A DNA stretch of 64,000 bases from Alligator mississippiensis (GCF_030867095.1 NC_081824.1:346099703-346163702); one strand, 5' to 3'; counted from the first letter of the stretch, positions 1 to 10,969 are shown. The notes: a model not told the origin generated them from the sequence alone. Made by a program: numbers and translations.

Positions 1-892
1 CTTTCTGTGTCTGTCTCTTCCTGCTTCCCTCTTCCACCCCCTGCAAAAAAAACCCTTTAGTATCCACTTCTACTTCAGTGTACCTTTTCCCAAGAAAACC
101 CTGATTCTTTTTCCACCTTCCAAAGAACGCACTTTATCTTTCTCACTTCATCACCTTCATTTTGTACGGCTCAGTTTCTGTAAGTGAAGTCTCATTTGTA
201 AAGGTGACCCCTGTATATATGTAAATCTTTCTGTGTGATACCCAGAATTTGTGTATCATTGCAAAGCGACTGAGAATTTCCTGTAATGTCAATACATTAC
301 CCCCAATTCAGTAGATTTTATGATAATTCTGTACCAAAAGATATCCAAATACCCCTCTTTCATTCTTAATGGTTTTGTGTAAGTTTATTTTCTGTTTATT
401 CCTTTCAACAATATGTCAGCACTATATCCACTGTATGGCATATAAGCAGCGAGTGTGAATTGTGTCCTTTCTACTAGCATCACAACTGCATTGCATTAGT
501 CTTTTGATCACTGTGGTATATACCTGACAGGATGCCTTTTCTTTTATGTTTCTTCATTATTAGGTTGACTGTATTCCTATGATTGTTTAGTCTCCATGGT
601 GTTATTTAAGAGAATGTGCATTTTTCTTTCTTGTGACTATCCTAGCAAGATTAATTTCCAGTCAAGAGACAGACTCACATTACAGTCAGATCCAAAATTT
701 GAACACTCAAATGTTCAAAGTAGGATGAACTGGGGTTTTGGTTGAACTCACTGGGGCTTTTGCAAAATCTAGATATAAGTACAGATTTTGAACACCTCCA
801 AATTCCAAAAGTCTTCAAACTGATCCCTATTGGAAACCTAATATGTTAAATACAACACTGTAATTTATTCACAAGTGCCAAATCCTGGCTTC
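1..892. other. AT-rich non-coding DNA, no gene seen
   Basis: No open frame of useful length, recognisable repeat or RNA gene is visible. Base composition is typical of AT-rich intergenic or intronic vertebrate DNA. Confidence 0.6.
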
Positions 893-895
893 ACT

Positions 896-1223
896 GGGTG
901 ATACCAGACGAGCATGCATGTGCATTTTGCAGCACCTCAAAGGCTTTTGAGGTGCTGCAAAATGTATGCAGTGCACATAAAAAAAGTTCTCTGCACTGCA
1001 TATTTATAGCATGGAGCCAAAAAGAGATACGGGAAAAACCCAATATCTAAAAAAAATCAGTTAAAAAAAAAAGCACGGCAGCACATGTGGCTTCAGCATG
1101 TACAGCCTGAAACCAGAGCCTGGCCAGCCAGAGTCACACTTTGGATGCCAGCCAGGCTCCATGTGTCCAGATTGATGCCGCTGCAGTGGGGAAATGCACG
1201 TGTACGCTCTTCTGGATGCACCC
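896..1223. mobile_element. Non-autonomous DNA transposon (MITE), GGG-ended family
   Basis: The ends form imperfect terminal inverted repeats of about 30 bp: the left end starts GGGTGATACCAGACGAGCAT and the right end, read on the minus strand, starts GGGTGCATCCAGAAGAGCGT. Both continue into a CATGTGCATTTTG- or CACGTGCATTT-like stretch. The element is flanked by a perfect 3-bp duplication, ACT (893-895 and 1224-1226). There is no coding capacity. The interior about 1070-1165 resembles the interior of another family member at 56132-56528 (shared ACCAGAGCCTGGC and GCCAGCCAGGCT blocks). GGG-type ends and a 3-bp duplication suggest PIF/Harbinger, but the duplication is not the usual TWA, so the superfamily is tentative. 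Confidence 0.75.
923..964. repeat. Perfect 19-bp hairpin inside the MITE
   Basis: Arms 923-941 and 946-964 are perfect reverse complements separated by a 4-base loop (GGCT). The arm reads CATTTTGCAGCACCTCAAA. It lies just inside the left end of the MITE. It may be an internal palindrome of that element. Confidence 0.9.
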
Positions 1224-1226
1224 ACT

Positions 1227-4178
1227 GAATTTAGGTGTCAGCTTAAATAGTAATAAGAATAAACATATAATGAAATTAAGATAACATCCAATAAAAAACG
1301 CTGTTTAATCCTGGGCACACTTTCTGATTTTAGGTTCAAATAGGAAATTTTGTTAGTTCCTCTTGATAATTTTTTTAAACATGGCATAGACATGTGAACA
1401 TTTATCCCTTCAAGTCAATTGCCCAGCTACAAAATCTACAAACTAAAATGAGACAGTTTTCCAATGGACTGTAAACTTGCCAGCTGATATGCTGGATCCC
1501 CAAGGCATGTATGGTTCTTAATTATATTATATTTGATTATCAGAATATTTTCTTTGATGATCCTTTAAAATATATTGGGATAATGAAGTACTAGTATAAA
1601 ACATTTTCCCCTAATTAAGCATAAGAGTATTTCATTTATTTTCTTTATTCTAATGAATTAGTGTGGGCTTTCACATATAATAAAAGTGAATAACACTTGA
1701 CATTACATTCTTTCAATAGTAAGAATCATTAAAAACAGTGCAGACATGATCCTTAGTGTCAAAATGCTTAGTGCACCCAAAGAAAGATGTGGATTATTTT
1801 GTGCTGGTAAGCTTTTTGAAATAGATTAACAAACAATCTGAAAGGCTACAAAATATTTTAAAACTGATGGAGGAAAAGAAAAGGTTTAGGACTGGTTGGG
1901 AACAGACACATTTGTTAGGCTCCTTCATCAAAAAGGAATAGCTTTAAGTTCATATATCAGGCAAGAAGTTCTCCAAAGCTCAAACTGTTTTCTATTGCAG
2001 AGGGCTTCTTCCTGACAGATTCAACATGCAGACTGCATTTCTGCTGGATTTGATAAAAATACAATTAAAAAGCTGTACAGGGGGTTAGAGCAAATTGGCC
2101 TGCATCCTAGAACCCACTCCAAGCAAAACCTTGAGGAATATACTGTACATAGAAAAGGTTTGCCCTCTGGGATTCCCTCCCACCTTCTTTAACCTGATAT
2201 TTTGCTCATCCTATTATGAGATTCCTCAGAGGGGTGAAACACTAGATTGCCTCATTAAGACTCATCATTTACAAGATGTTGACAAACGCTGGCATTTATC
2301 CTGTTGTCAAAATAAATGTGAGAAAATGACCATTTGGCAATAGCTGATTCCATGCAATTGCAGGTTGCAAAATACAAACATTTAAGGGTCCGCGTGTAAT
2401 GTGCTGGTATCTCTATGCAGCATCATTGCAAAGATGCTTCACATATTGTAATAAGGGCATTTGAAAAGAGCTGATAATGAGTATTTTTCAGTTTGATAGT
2501 GCTTTCCATCCATGTGACCCAAACATTAATCCTAAACTCAGAAAGAATGAATGTTTCAAAGCCACTAAGAGACAAGTATTAGTCCCATTTTAGAGGTGAA
2601 GTCAATAGGCACTTATAATTTCTTTGTGGTAGTGACCATTAATATACTGTAGTTATTGAATTGCTCCGATTACCAATCTACCTTTTATTTTTCTCTAAAA
2701 GAACCACAAAATTTGCACTTCACTCATTGAGGTTGAGGGTCTGACTAGTAATTGGACTCCAAACAACCTTTTCTACACATTCTATTTTTGTGCATGCAAT
2801 AAAAATGCCAAGTCAGAAATGTTTCCAGGGCAGTTTTTATTTTACTATGTTTTGTGAAGGACCCTTTGTGCAATCATGGTTCAAGTTCTTTATTTGTAGC
2901 TATCAACTTGTATAGAGGGTTAAAGTGGTTTTCCTAAAATTGAACCTGAAAGTGTAAGCTGATTTACACATAGGTCTGACTTATAATCAGAACAAAAGCA
3001 CAGACCCCAGTCCACCAAAGGACTTGGACAGCTATGGCCCTTAGGAGATATTAAAACAATGGTGTGATTGAGATCAGAGAAAATCTATGCTTCATCCCAC
3101 ATGCCACACTTTCTGCCATGCAAAATTTGCCTGGTAGAAGTTCAATGTGTGGGATGGGGCATAAAATTCCTTCATTCTCAATCATGCCACTCTTGAGCTG
3201 CCCCTAGACCAATCTACAGATCAGGCAGACCCAGAGCTGCTCCCAACAGCCACTGGTTCAAGACCTGGGACAAGCCTTTCAAGATCTGGAGCTGTTGTAA
3301 AGGGTCTGACTATCTGCATGGACCTGGTCATGGCAGTCCTAGGTGGATTTGAGATCTGAGGCTGATTTTCAGCCCAGCCACAGGCCAGCTCAGTTGCACA
3401 CAAAGCTTTTAGAAGTCCTGGGGCACTGGAACCCTAGGACTGTGGAGTTTCTTCCTCATCTTGGGGTCCCTGTGCCCTAGGATTGACATGGATCCAGTCT
3501 GGGTCCTCCTACCTAGAATTTTTAAGTGTCTTGACATGCAACTCCTGCACAGCAAGGCAGGAACTATAGCTGAGCTCAGATGTTGCTAGATTTCCAGCAG
3601 CTGGAGCCCCTCAGCTCCCTCCACTGGGGCTTAGCACCAATTTACTGTTTTTAATCTCTAACTAACTTGTTTACAACTAGCTCTAGTATCTCTGTGCAAC
3701 ACTATATCATGTCAAGTAAATGGCTACTGAAAGGATTATAATAAATCTTTTGAAAATTTTGCCTTATTTATCTAACATTAGATATTCAAAGTCTTATCCA
3801 AAAGTAGAGGTCATTGCTGGAACTTTGGTTTTGAGACACTTTCTTGGGGTTACATAGAAAATCTACTACAGCGCTAGAAACAGAACTCAGATATAGTCTG
3901 TCTTGCCATGTGCATTATTTGCATGAGCAGAGAGAATCAATTGACAACATTTCTTGAAGTAGAAAGCTGTTTTATTTCATAGTAAATTTAATTATTTCTG
4001 CTTTTTAAAATTTATTGTTAACAGACAGAAGAATAAGTGATATGAACAAAGTTTCAAGAGAGAGATGCAGTTATAAAAGGAAAGAGGACTGATTTTTGGT
4101 TCCAGGTACAAATTTCAGGAGTAAACATTGTTAAGCACATGGTATGTGTCTCCCTCACTGCCTGATCCAAGTTGGATG
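1227..4178. other. Non-coding DNA, no gene seen
   Basis: Mostly AT-rich unique-looking sequence. The short frames at 2095-2343 (+) and 3221-3403 (-) have no recognisable domain and no supporting features. A weak MIR-like trace (minus strand) may exist around 2560-2770, from 'cattttagaggtgaag' to 'ctagtaattggactcc', but it is too degraded to call. Confidence 0.5.
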
Positions 4179-4305
4179 AGTAGTGATATAAGTTGTAATT
4201 TATAGGTGTTCTTTAACAGGAGATTAAGGGAGTTGGGAATTGTGAGGTGCTTCCTCAGGGAGAGCCAGACAAAGGGTCTATAAATTCCCATTCACTGTGG
4301 TACTT
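4179..4305 (+). repeat. Partial LTR-like repeat, left copy
   Basis: This segment aligns in the same orientation with the LTR at 10981-11347. Shared blocks are AGTGATA followed by TTATAATTTATA or TTGTAATTTATA, then GGGAGTTG, CCTCAGGGAG and ACAAAGGGTCT, then TCACTGT. The left edge has lost the clean TG start. The last ~75 bp of the LTR seen on the right are missing. Immediately downstream lies GGTGACACCAGTTTGGGATC, which resembles the post-LTR primer-site region of vertebrate gypsy elements (a GTGGCAGCAGTGGGATC-type sequence). The direct-repeat relation is seen in the sequence; calling it a 5' LTR is inference. Confidence 0.5.
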
Positions 4306-4499
4306 AAGGAGGTGACACCAGTTTGGGATCTGGCAGGTTGTAAGGAACTGAATCTAGTTAAGGGTGTATTTATACATTACAGTTAGCATATGCTTACTTT
4401 AAGAAATTGTTAGCATTAGCAGTTGCATGTTTGGGGTTAAAGCCCCCTGTAATGTTCACAGTTCTAACCTGATGCTAGAGGGTTGGTGAGCAGGGGCAT
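4306..4499. other. Leader-like non-coding segment after the left LTR-like repeat
   Basis: About 190 bp of AT-rich sequence between the left LTR-like repeat and the GC-rich interior. If the LTR reading is right this is the element's leader. No gag-like frame can be seen. Confidence 0.3.
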
Positions 4500-5039
4500 A
4501 GTTAGAGGACAAGTCTGTTCCCTGCTTGTCCTGCAGTCATCATCCATGGCCTGCACTGCCCTGCCTAGGACCATGGTCTGTTCCTGCAGGGCCTCCACCC
4601 ACTTGCGCTCCAGGGCCAGGACCTGTGCCTGGAACTACTGGTCTGCCCAGTCCCACACCTTCTGGCGCCAGTCCTGCACATCCTCGCAGGCCACATCCTT
4701 CACCCACTACTTCTCTTGGCAGGCCATGTCCTCTGCCCACCAGACCCATGTGTCCGCCAGATGGTTCTCCAATGCCATTGCTAGCTGGTCCAGGAGGATG
4801 GTGCAGTCCTTGGTCTGCCTTCTGTGGAGCTTGCACATCTGTAGGGCCCCAGATGTGGGCAGTGGTGACCCTGTAGCCTCACCCCCATGTGCAGCTGCAG
4901 GGCCTGCAGAGCCATGAGAAAGAAGCTGTTTGTGAGAGTTTGCAATACTTCTGAGATAATATGCTCTGAGATAAGATGACTTGCCCTGCCTGGCCTCAGA
5001 TTGGGGATTGGACATGCATGGGTGCCCAGGGACCCTGGC

Positions 5040-7000
5040 ATAGGTGGAGGGAAAAAAAATTATTTGGAGGTCCAAGCATGCACACACATGCGTAGGTAAG
5101 TCTTTGGGGGAAGGGGTGGGGGTGGGAAAAGGGGGGAGGAGGTGCAGATTGAGGCCACAGTAGTGAGGGAGGGAATAGGGCACAGGCAGGAGCAGGGACT
5201 GAGGTAAGTGGGGCTTTGAGACCCGCTGCCCCAAGAGCCACAGGCAGGGGTGCGGCACAGCTTGTCCTGCCACCCGGCTCAGCCGGGGCCCCACTCACCC
5301 CAACCCCTGCTTCTGCCTGTGTCCCACTCCCTCTCTGACCACCTGGTTCTGCCCCCCGCCACAGTGGTGAGAGAGGGAGTAGGGTTGGGGCTCCTGCCCT
5401 ATAAGCACCCTAGGAGGGCATGGGGGGTGTATGTCCTGGATCTGTGTGGGGCAGGGTGGGCTGCTGCTGTGGGCTGGGGCTGGGGCTGTGCCAGGCTCTT
5501 CCCAGTGGGGAGGTTGGGCCACGCTGTGCTCAGGGTGAGCAGTGGTGGCACTGGGAGGGGTGCTGGGGGCGGGCTACAGCAAATTTTGTGGTGGTTGCAG
5601 CCCATGCCCCCATAGGCCTCTCCCAGCACTGTCACTGCCTGCCCCAAGTGCAGTCCGGCAGTCTCCCTCCCCCCCGCCACCCCGTGAAGAGCTCACTGTA
5701 GCTCTGGCCATAGCCCACAGCAGCAGCCTGCCCTTGTCCTGCACAGATCCAAGGGCACATGCCCTCCATGCATCCCAGGGCATGCACAGCAGCAGGAGCC
5801 ACACCTCCCAAATGAGCCACTTGTGGCTCTGTCCTATGCTGCACTGAACCCTGGCTGTGCAGCGCCTGCCCCAGCCCCACTCCCTTCCTCACCACTGTGT
5901 GTGCATCTCTCCCTACCCCTGCTGCAGCCACCGGAAGCCCATGGCCAGGCTGCCTTGCAGACATACTGCTGCCCTGCATTTTGGGGGAGGGAGGGGGCGC
6001 TAAGTCCTGTTAGCTTCCCTTCCACCCTCCACCAGAAGTTGGCCAAGGTGGCCCGGGCCTAGGTGGCCACTGGCCGAGTGACCCCACTCACTCCACAGGG
6101 GCATCTGAGCTGTTGGGTGCTGGTCAGAGGCAGCCTGCCTCCCCTGTCCTGTTACCAGGGTTATACAGGCCAGGCTCCTGGAAGCACCTGCAGCCATGAC
6201 TCCAGATCCCATTGCCCTCCCATCCTCCTGCAGGCCAGCCACTCTCCTATGCTGCTGCCCAACCCATGGCACTCAGGCTTGGGGGGGGTGTGGGGCTCCT
6301 GGACAACTGGGACAAGGAGCTGCTTGCACCCCTCCCCACATGGGGCGTCTCAGGGGAGGCACCCTAGGGCCAGCCCCCCACCATGCGCTGTACCCTGAGC
6401 ATGCCTCTGCTGCACATGTCTTGGGGGCTCCATGAGGAGTTGTTTGGATGTGTTGAGGGGTGTTCGACCCACTACGCCCTGCTGCTGCTGCTGGTCATGG
6501 TGCCTCAGGTACACAAGTATACCTGGCATGGGATCCTGAGCTTCAACAGCATGGTGGGCAAGCCCTGCAACCTCCACCACTGACCAGAGCACTACCTGTG
6601 GCCGTGCTACATGTCTCTGCCCCCCACAGCTGAGGAGGACTTTGCTACTGGCATTGATGCATTCCTTAGCATGTGAGAGGCCAGTACCTGCCTAGCTGTG
6701 GGAGTGCGGGCTACTCAATAAAGTTTTGCATTGTATCCCACCTGCCTGTGTGCTGTTGTGGGATGGGAACCTAGGCTCATGGGGAGTACAGCCAGGTGGG
6801 GAGAGAGGGCAGGGGCCAGGGGCTGTGGCAGGGGCCAGGGGCAGAGGCAGAGAGAGGGGCAGGGCCAGGGGCAGGGGCCAGGGTGGGGAGGGCCCTCCCC
6901 CTTACCATGTGGCCAGGGCTGGCATGGCCAGTGGCTCCACTCGGTCTTGGCTGGCAGTGACAGTGTGTGGCTCCAGGTAGACACTTCAGATGGTGGGGAG
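5040..7000. repeat. GC-rich, purine/pyrimidine-biased repeat block
   Basis: Long runs of GGGG, CCCC and GGGGCCAGGG-type units (for example 6800-6890) give a block far more GC-rich than its surroundings. Segment 5143-5203 (GAGGCCACAGTAGTGAGGGA) aligns with 36988-37044 (GAGGCCCACATGGTGAGGGA), and a third version sits at 5355-5395. An inverted version (CCCACTCCCTCTCTGACCAC) is at 5323-5350. The many overlapping frames here are a by-product of GC richness. A plus-strand AATAAA at about 6717-6722 is the only transcript-end signal and has no convincing gene upstream. Confidence 0.5.
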
Positions 7001-7318
7001 GTTCTTGTGGATGCCTGGGCAGGCCACCCTCCCTCCCCCCCGGAGGAACTGGCACTGGTAATGATACGGCAAGCTATGCTTCATGGCTGGGGCTGAGGCT
7101 GTGGAGCTGTCAAGACAGGTGCTGGCCCAGGCTCCTCAAGCTGCTGGTGGAGGCTTCAGGCAGCAAGCTTGGTGGGATGGGCTGCTGGTGCCCTGAGGGG
7201 CCCTCCCCTGGTGATAAGTCACTGTAGGTGCCAGGCCAGGGCAAGGGCTTGGGCAGGCTGCCCATGTTGCTCTACACAGCATAGCTGCGGCCTGGGTCAC
7301 AGGGTGTGAGGATCTCTG

Positions 7319-7540
7319 TCAATTGCAGGCGCTCCCTGACTGATGATTATGGTCGGTGATGGTGACCCACTGTGCCTGCAAGGCCTTGACATTTATGTGG
7401 CATTGCCATACTGACCAGTCATGCCCATGCTCCCGCATTCAGCTTGACACCCCCTTATACACATTGGACCATCCACCCTGCGCGAACTGGTGCTGCACCT
7501 CTACCTTGACCCACAACACCACAAGGTCACCAGTCTCCTC
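7319..7540 (-). pseudogene. Myb/SANT-like domain of the broken gene
   Basis: This is the diagnostic part of the preceding entry: about 73 codons in a single minus-strand frame with one internal stop (TGA between GVSS and MREHGHDW). Tryptophan/aromatic positions and the WQCHINVKAL segment fit the third helix of the trihelix Myb/SANT-like fold. The frame ends with TGA overlapping TCAATTGCA at 7319-7327. The CR1 insertion begins about 130 bp upstream of it, at about 7674. Confidence 0.65.
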
Positions 7541-7673
7541 CTATGACTAGTTGTGGAGGGCACTGGTGTGGGTGATGATGATGATGAGGACATCGGGGCT
7601 CCCACATCAGATCTCTGGGCCTCCGTGCAGCTGTCCCTGTGCTGCTGGGCCTGGACAGCTGCCTGCAGTATCC

Positions 7674-9990
7674 AGAATGCCATACTGGATCTGGTATTGG
7701 CAACAGGGGATGACATGATAGGGGACCTCCAGATCGGTAGCCATTTGGGAGACAGTGATCACCTAATAATAGAATTCAACATAAGACGTCGAGTGGGTAA
7801 GGTAACTAGTAGGGTGAAAGTGCTAGACTTTAGGAAAGCTGATCTCAATGCACTCAGGTGATTAGTCAAGGACGCACTGCAGAGTAGGAGTTTTGAAGGG
7901 ATGGGAGCCCAAGAAGGGTGGCTGTGCCTTAAGGAAACGATCCTTCGGGCACAAAGCAAGATGATCCCCGAGCGAGGCAAAAGAGGGAAAGGGGCCAGGA
8001 GGCATCCATGGCTGACCAGAGAAATCCAGGGCAGCCTAAGGGCCAAAAGGGGAGCACATAAAAAGTGGAAACAAGGTGAGATCACTAAAGATGAATATAC
8101 CTCCTCTGCTTGTGCTTGTAGGGAGGCAGTTAGACGGGCCAAAGCTGCCATGCAGCTGAGGATGGCAACCCAAGTAAAAGACAAAAAGAAATTGTTTTTT
8201 AGATATATTGGGAGTAAAAGGAAGGCCCAGGGAGGAATAAGACCCCTACTAAATGGGCAGAAACAATTGGTGACAGACAGGGGGGACAAGGCTGAACTCT
8301 TCAACGAGTTCTTTGCCTCAGTGTTCCTAAGGGAGGGATACGACAAGTCTCTCACTGGGGTTGTAGAGAGGCAGCAGCAAGGCGCCAGACTTCCATACGT
8401 AGATCCTGAGGTGGTGAAGAGTCACTTGGAAGAACTGGATGCCTTTAAGTCGGCAGGCCCGGATGAGCTCCATCCGAGGGTGCTGAAGGCACTGGCCGAC
8501 ATCATTGCAGAGCCACTGGCAGGAATATTCGAACGCTCGTGGCGCACGGGCCAAGTCCCGGAGGACTGGAAAAGGGCTAACGTGGTCCCCATTTTCAAAA
8601 AGGGGAGGAAGGAGGACCCGGGCAACTATAGGCTAGTCAGTCTCACCTCCATCCTTGGTAAAGTCTTTGAAAAAATTATCAAGGCTCACATTTGTGAGAG
8701 CCCAGCAGGGCAAATTAAGCTGAGGGGAAACCAGCACGGGTTTGTGGCAGGCAGATCGTGCCTGACCAAACTAGTCTCTTTCTATGACCAAGTTACGAAA
8801 CGCCTGGACACAGGAGGAGGGGTGGATGTCGTATACTTAGACTTCAGGAAGGCCTTCGATACGGTATCCCACCCCATACTGGTGAACAAGTTAAGAGGCT
8901 GTGACGTGGATGACTACACAGTCCGGTGGGTGGCGAATTGGCTAGAGGGCCGCACCCAGAGAGTCGTGGTGGATGGGTTGGTCTCGACCTGGAAGGGTGT
9001 GGGCAGTGGGGTCCCGCAGGGCTCGGTCCTTGGACCGATACTCTTTAATGTCTTCATCAGTGACTTGGACGAGGGAGTCAAATGTACTCTGTCCAAGTTT
9101 GCAGATGACACAAAGCTATGGGGAGAAGTGGACACGCCGGAGGGCAGGGAACAGCTGCAGGCAGACCTGGATAGGTTGGACAAGTGGGCAGAAAACAACA
9201 GGATGCAGTTCAACAAGGAGAAATGCAAAGTGCTGCACCTAGGGAGGAAAAATGTCCAGCACACCTACAGCCTAGGGAATGACCTGCTGGGTGGCACAGA
9301 GGTTGAAAGGGATCTTGGAGTCCTAGTGGACTCCAAGATGAACATGAGCCAGCAGTGTGACGAAGCCATCAAAAAAGCCAGTGGCACTTTATCATGCATC
9401 AGCAGATGCATGACGAATAGGTCCAGGGAGGTGATACTTCCCCTCTATCGGGCGCTGGTCAGACCGCAGTTGGAGTACTGCGTGCAATTCTGGCTGCCAC
9501 ACTTCAGGAAGGATGCGGATAACCTGGAGAGGGTCCAGAGAAGGGCCACTCGTATGGTCAAGGGCCTGCAGACCAAGCCCTACGAGGAGAGACTAGAGAA
9601 ACTGGACCTTTTCAGCCTCCGCAAGAGAAGGTTGAGAGGCGACCTTGTGGCTGCCTTCAAGTTCATCACGGGGGCACAGAAGGGAATTGGTGAGTATTTA
9701 TTAACCAAGGCGCCCCTGGGGGTTACAAGAAACAATGGCCACAAGCTAGCAGAGAGCAGATTTAGATTGGACATTAGGAAGACCTTCTTCACAGTTCGAG
9801 TGGCCAAGGTCTGGAACGGGCTCCCAAGGGAGGTGGTGCTCTCCCCTACCCTGGGGGTCTTCAAGAGGAGGTTAGATGAGTATCTAGCTGGGGTCATCTA
9901 GACCCAGCACTCTTTCCTGCTTATGCAGGGGGTCAGACTCGATGATCTATTGAGGTCCCTTCCGACCCTAACATCTATGAATCTATGAAT
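7674..9990 (+). mobile_element. CR1 LINE, 5'-truncated, young copy
   Basis: The insertion begins within the C-terminal part of the CR1 endonuclease (ILDLVLATG, then a GDSDH motif at about 7750-7762). It runs through the reverse transcriptase and ends with a short 3' UTR and the terminal repeat ATCTATGAATCTATGAA. It interrupts the GC-rich Myb/SANT-like block. The 3' end CTCGATGATCTATTGAGGTC followed by CCCTTCCGACC is the standard CR1 tail. It closely matches the copy at 41228-42728. 5' truncation is usual for CR1 insertions. Confidence 0.93.
7901..9901 (+). CDS. CR1 ORF2 fragment: reverse transcriptase
   Basis: An uninterrupted 666-codon frame encodes the CR1 reverse transcriptase, which copies the element RNA at the target site. 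Visible motifs are VVPIFKKG at about residue 228, YLDFRKAFDTVSH at about 312, GVPQGSVLGP at about 371 and the catalytic box FADD at 400-403. The thumb region (QLEYCVQFW) and the C-terminal FSLRKRRLRGDLVAAFKF and NGLPREVV segments follow. The same frame continues upstream into the endonuclease end (7674-7858) but is cut by one TGA at 7859-7861, so the ATG used here is merely the first after that stop and not a native start. The endonuclease N-terminus and ORF1 are absent, so this copy cannot be autonomous. The long intact frame implies recent insertion. Confidence 0.9.
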   Translation: MGAQEGWLCLKETILRAQSKMIPERGKRGKGARRHPWLTREIQGSLRAKRGAHKKWKQGEITKDEYTSSACACREAVRRAKAAMQLRMATQVKDKKKLFFRYIGSKRKAQGGIRPLLNGQKQLVTDRGDKAELFNEFFASVFLREGYDKSLTGVVERQQQGARLPYVDPEVVKSHLEELDAFKSAGPDELHPRVLKALADIIAEPLAGIFERSWRTGQVPEDWKRANVVPIFKKGRKEDPGNYRLVSLTSILGKVFEKIIKAHICESPAGQIKLRGNQHGFVAGRSCLTKLVSFYDQVTKRLDTGGGVDVVYLDFRKAFDTVSHPILVNKLRGCDVDDYTVRWVANWLEGRTQRVVVDGLVSTWKGVGSGVPQGSVLGPILFNVFISDLDEGVKCTLSKFADDTKLWGEVDTPEGREQLQADLDRLDKWAENNRMQFNKEKCKVLHLGRKNVQHTYSLGNDLLGGTEVERDLGVLVDSKMNMSQQCDEAIKKASGTLSCISRCMTNRSREVILPLYRALVRPQLEYCVQFWLPHFRKDADNLERVQRRATRMVKGLQTKPYEERLEKLDLFSLRKRRLRGDLVAAFKFITGAQKGIGEYLLTKAPLGVTRNNGHKLAESRFRLDIRKTFFTVRVAKVWNGLPREVVLSPTLGVFKRRLDEYLAGVI

Positions 9991-10442
9991 GGCAAGGCAC
10001 AGGACTGGCAGCTGTCTGGCAAAGCAATGCCCCACAGCACCTGCAGGCTCCAGGCAAGCTGCTGGTGGTGGGCTGTAAGCAGCTGGAGCTGGGCCCAGTG
10101 GCTAGAAGCTGTCTGCAGCTGGGCCTGGGTGCTGACAGGTTTGGCAGGAGCCTGGAGCAGTCTGCAGGCCTGGAAGGCATGGTATCGTGGTACCAGACAG
10201 TGTCACTGGGATGCAGGCAAGCTGTGCCCTGCCCAGGAGGACATAAGGGCCTGGAGTGGCCTCAGGCTGCCTTCATGTGCCCCAGGGCTCAAATTACCTG
10301 TAGGTTTTTAAGAGCCTGAGGCTGGGGCTGTCATAGAGCCAGCCCAGTCCTGGGGCAGGAGAGTCTCCCAGGCCTGGAACCCTGGGGCTGGCCTCAGGCT
10401 AGCCTCCTAGTAGCAGGGCTGACCAGGAGCAAATCTGCTCCC
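9991..10442. other. GC-rich flank, continuation of the block interrupted by CR1
   Basis: The composition (CAGCTGGAGCTGGGC-like units) matches the DNA left of the CR1 insertion. On the minus strand the frame is Pro/Ser-rich (9983-10180), as expected for an N-terminal or 5' region upstream of the Myb/SANT-like domain. No domain is recognised. Confidence 0.4.
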
Positions 10443-10445
10443 AGT

Positions 10446-10634
10446 TGGTGCCTACACATACATTACTGTGCAGTAACTCCTCCTTCCAAGTAAATTTGCT
10501 ACTTGTATTTTCAGGCAGTAAATTTACTCATGAGTAACATAATTTACTGTTCAGTAAGTGTGTGCACATGTAAATGTAAGTGCTTACTGTGCAGTAAGCT
10601 ATGCTACTGCACAATAAAGCATGAGGATGCATCC
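10446..10634. mobile_element. Short MITE, GGG-ended family
   Basis: The ends TGGTGCCTACACATACATTA and, from the other strand, GGATGCATCCTCATGC form a weak inverted repeat. The interior contains repeated TTACTGTGCAGTAA-type palindromes. The flanking 3-bp duplication is AGT (10443-10445 and 10635-10637). Its ends resemble the members at 896 and 25745. It is 189 bp with no coding capacity. Confidence 0.55.
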
Positions 10635-10969
10635 AGTGGTCTGTAGCTAACAAGCTCTGTGCTACATGCAGATGCACAGCTGCCAAAACTGCAAGTCAAT
10701 CAGATCCTAGTGTAAAGACATATCTATCAAAACTTGGAAGAATAGCTTCCAACAAAAAAGAAATCAGATATAGGAGCTGATACTTCACCCACCTGAGGAG
10801 AAAATGAATCCACAGGGAAAGATGCACAGAGACTTGCTGAAAGAGCTATAGAAAAGGGGGAATAGCAAAATGAGTGGTAAAGACTTACTCCAGAATGAAG
10901 TACTAGTAACCTCTCCTCTACAGATGGCTATTGATGGAATTTTGTGTATTTATTTTTGTATTTATTGTT

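Larger units (their letters stand above)
4500..7552 (-). pseudogene. Broken Myb/SANT-like DNA-binding protein gene (transposon- or MSANTD-type)
   Basis: Read on the minus strand, 7540-7319 encodes a trihelix Myb/SANT-like domain: an opening TGDLVVLW segment, then a helix with VQHQFAQ, NVYKGV, MREHGHDW, WQCHINVKALQ, and an ending DHNHQSGSAC. The spacing of the aromatic residues and the QC..K.KAL and SG motifs match the domain found in PIF/Harbinger Myb-like proteins and in MSANTD and ZSCAN20/29-type host genes. One in-frame TGA falls after GVSS and another directly after the domain. A long Pro/Ser-rich, GC-rich linker follows. About 4917-4500 then resembles the charged coiled-coil tail common to these proteins (WRQKVWDWADQ, LALERKWVEALQEQ), also with stops. 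This is clearly decayed. It may be the DNA-binding partner of a Harbinger-type transposon or a captured host-gene copy; sequence alone cannot separate these. Confidence 0.6.

Noticed and set aside
4707..5294. 195-codon minus-strand frame as an intact gene
   Set aside because: Only its last ~70 codons (below about 4917) resemble the Myb/SANT protein tail; the rest runs through a GC-rich repeat, so the frame as a whole is not a gene.
6383..6722. A plus-strand host gene end with AATAAA at 6717-6722
   Set aside because: No recognisable protein upstream and no splice structure I could support; kept only as a note within the GC-rich block.
7759..8355. 198-codon minus-strand frame
   Set aside because: It is the antisense shadow of the CR1 coding sequence.
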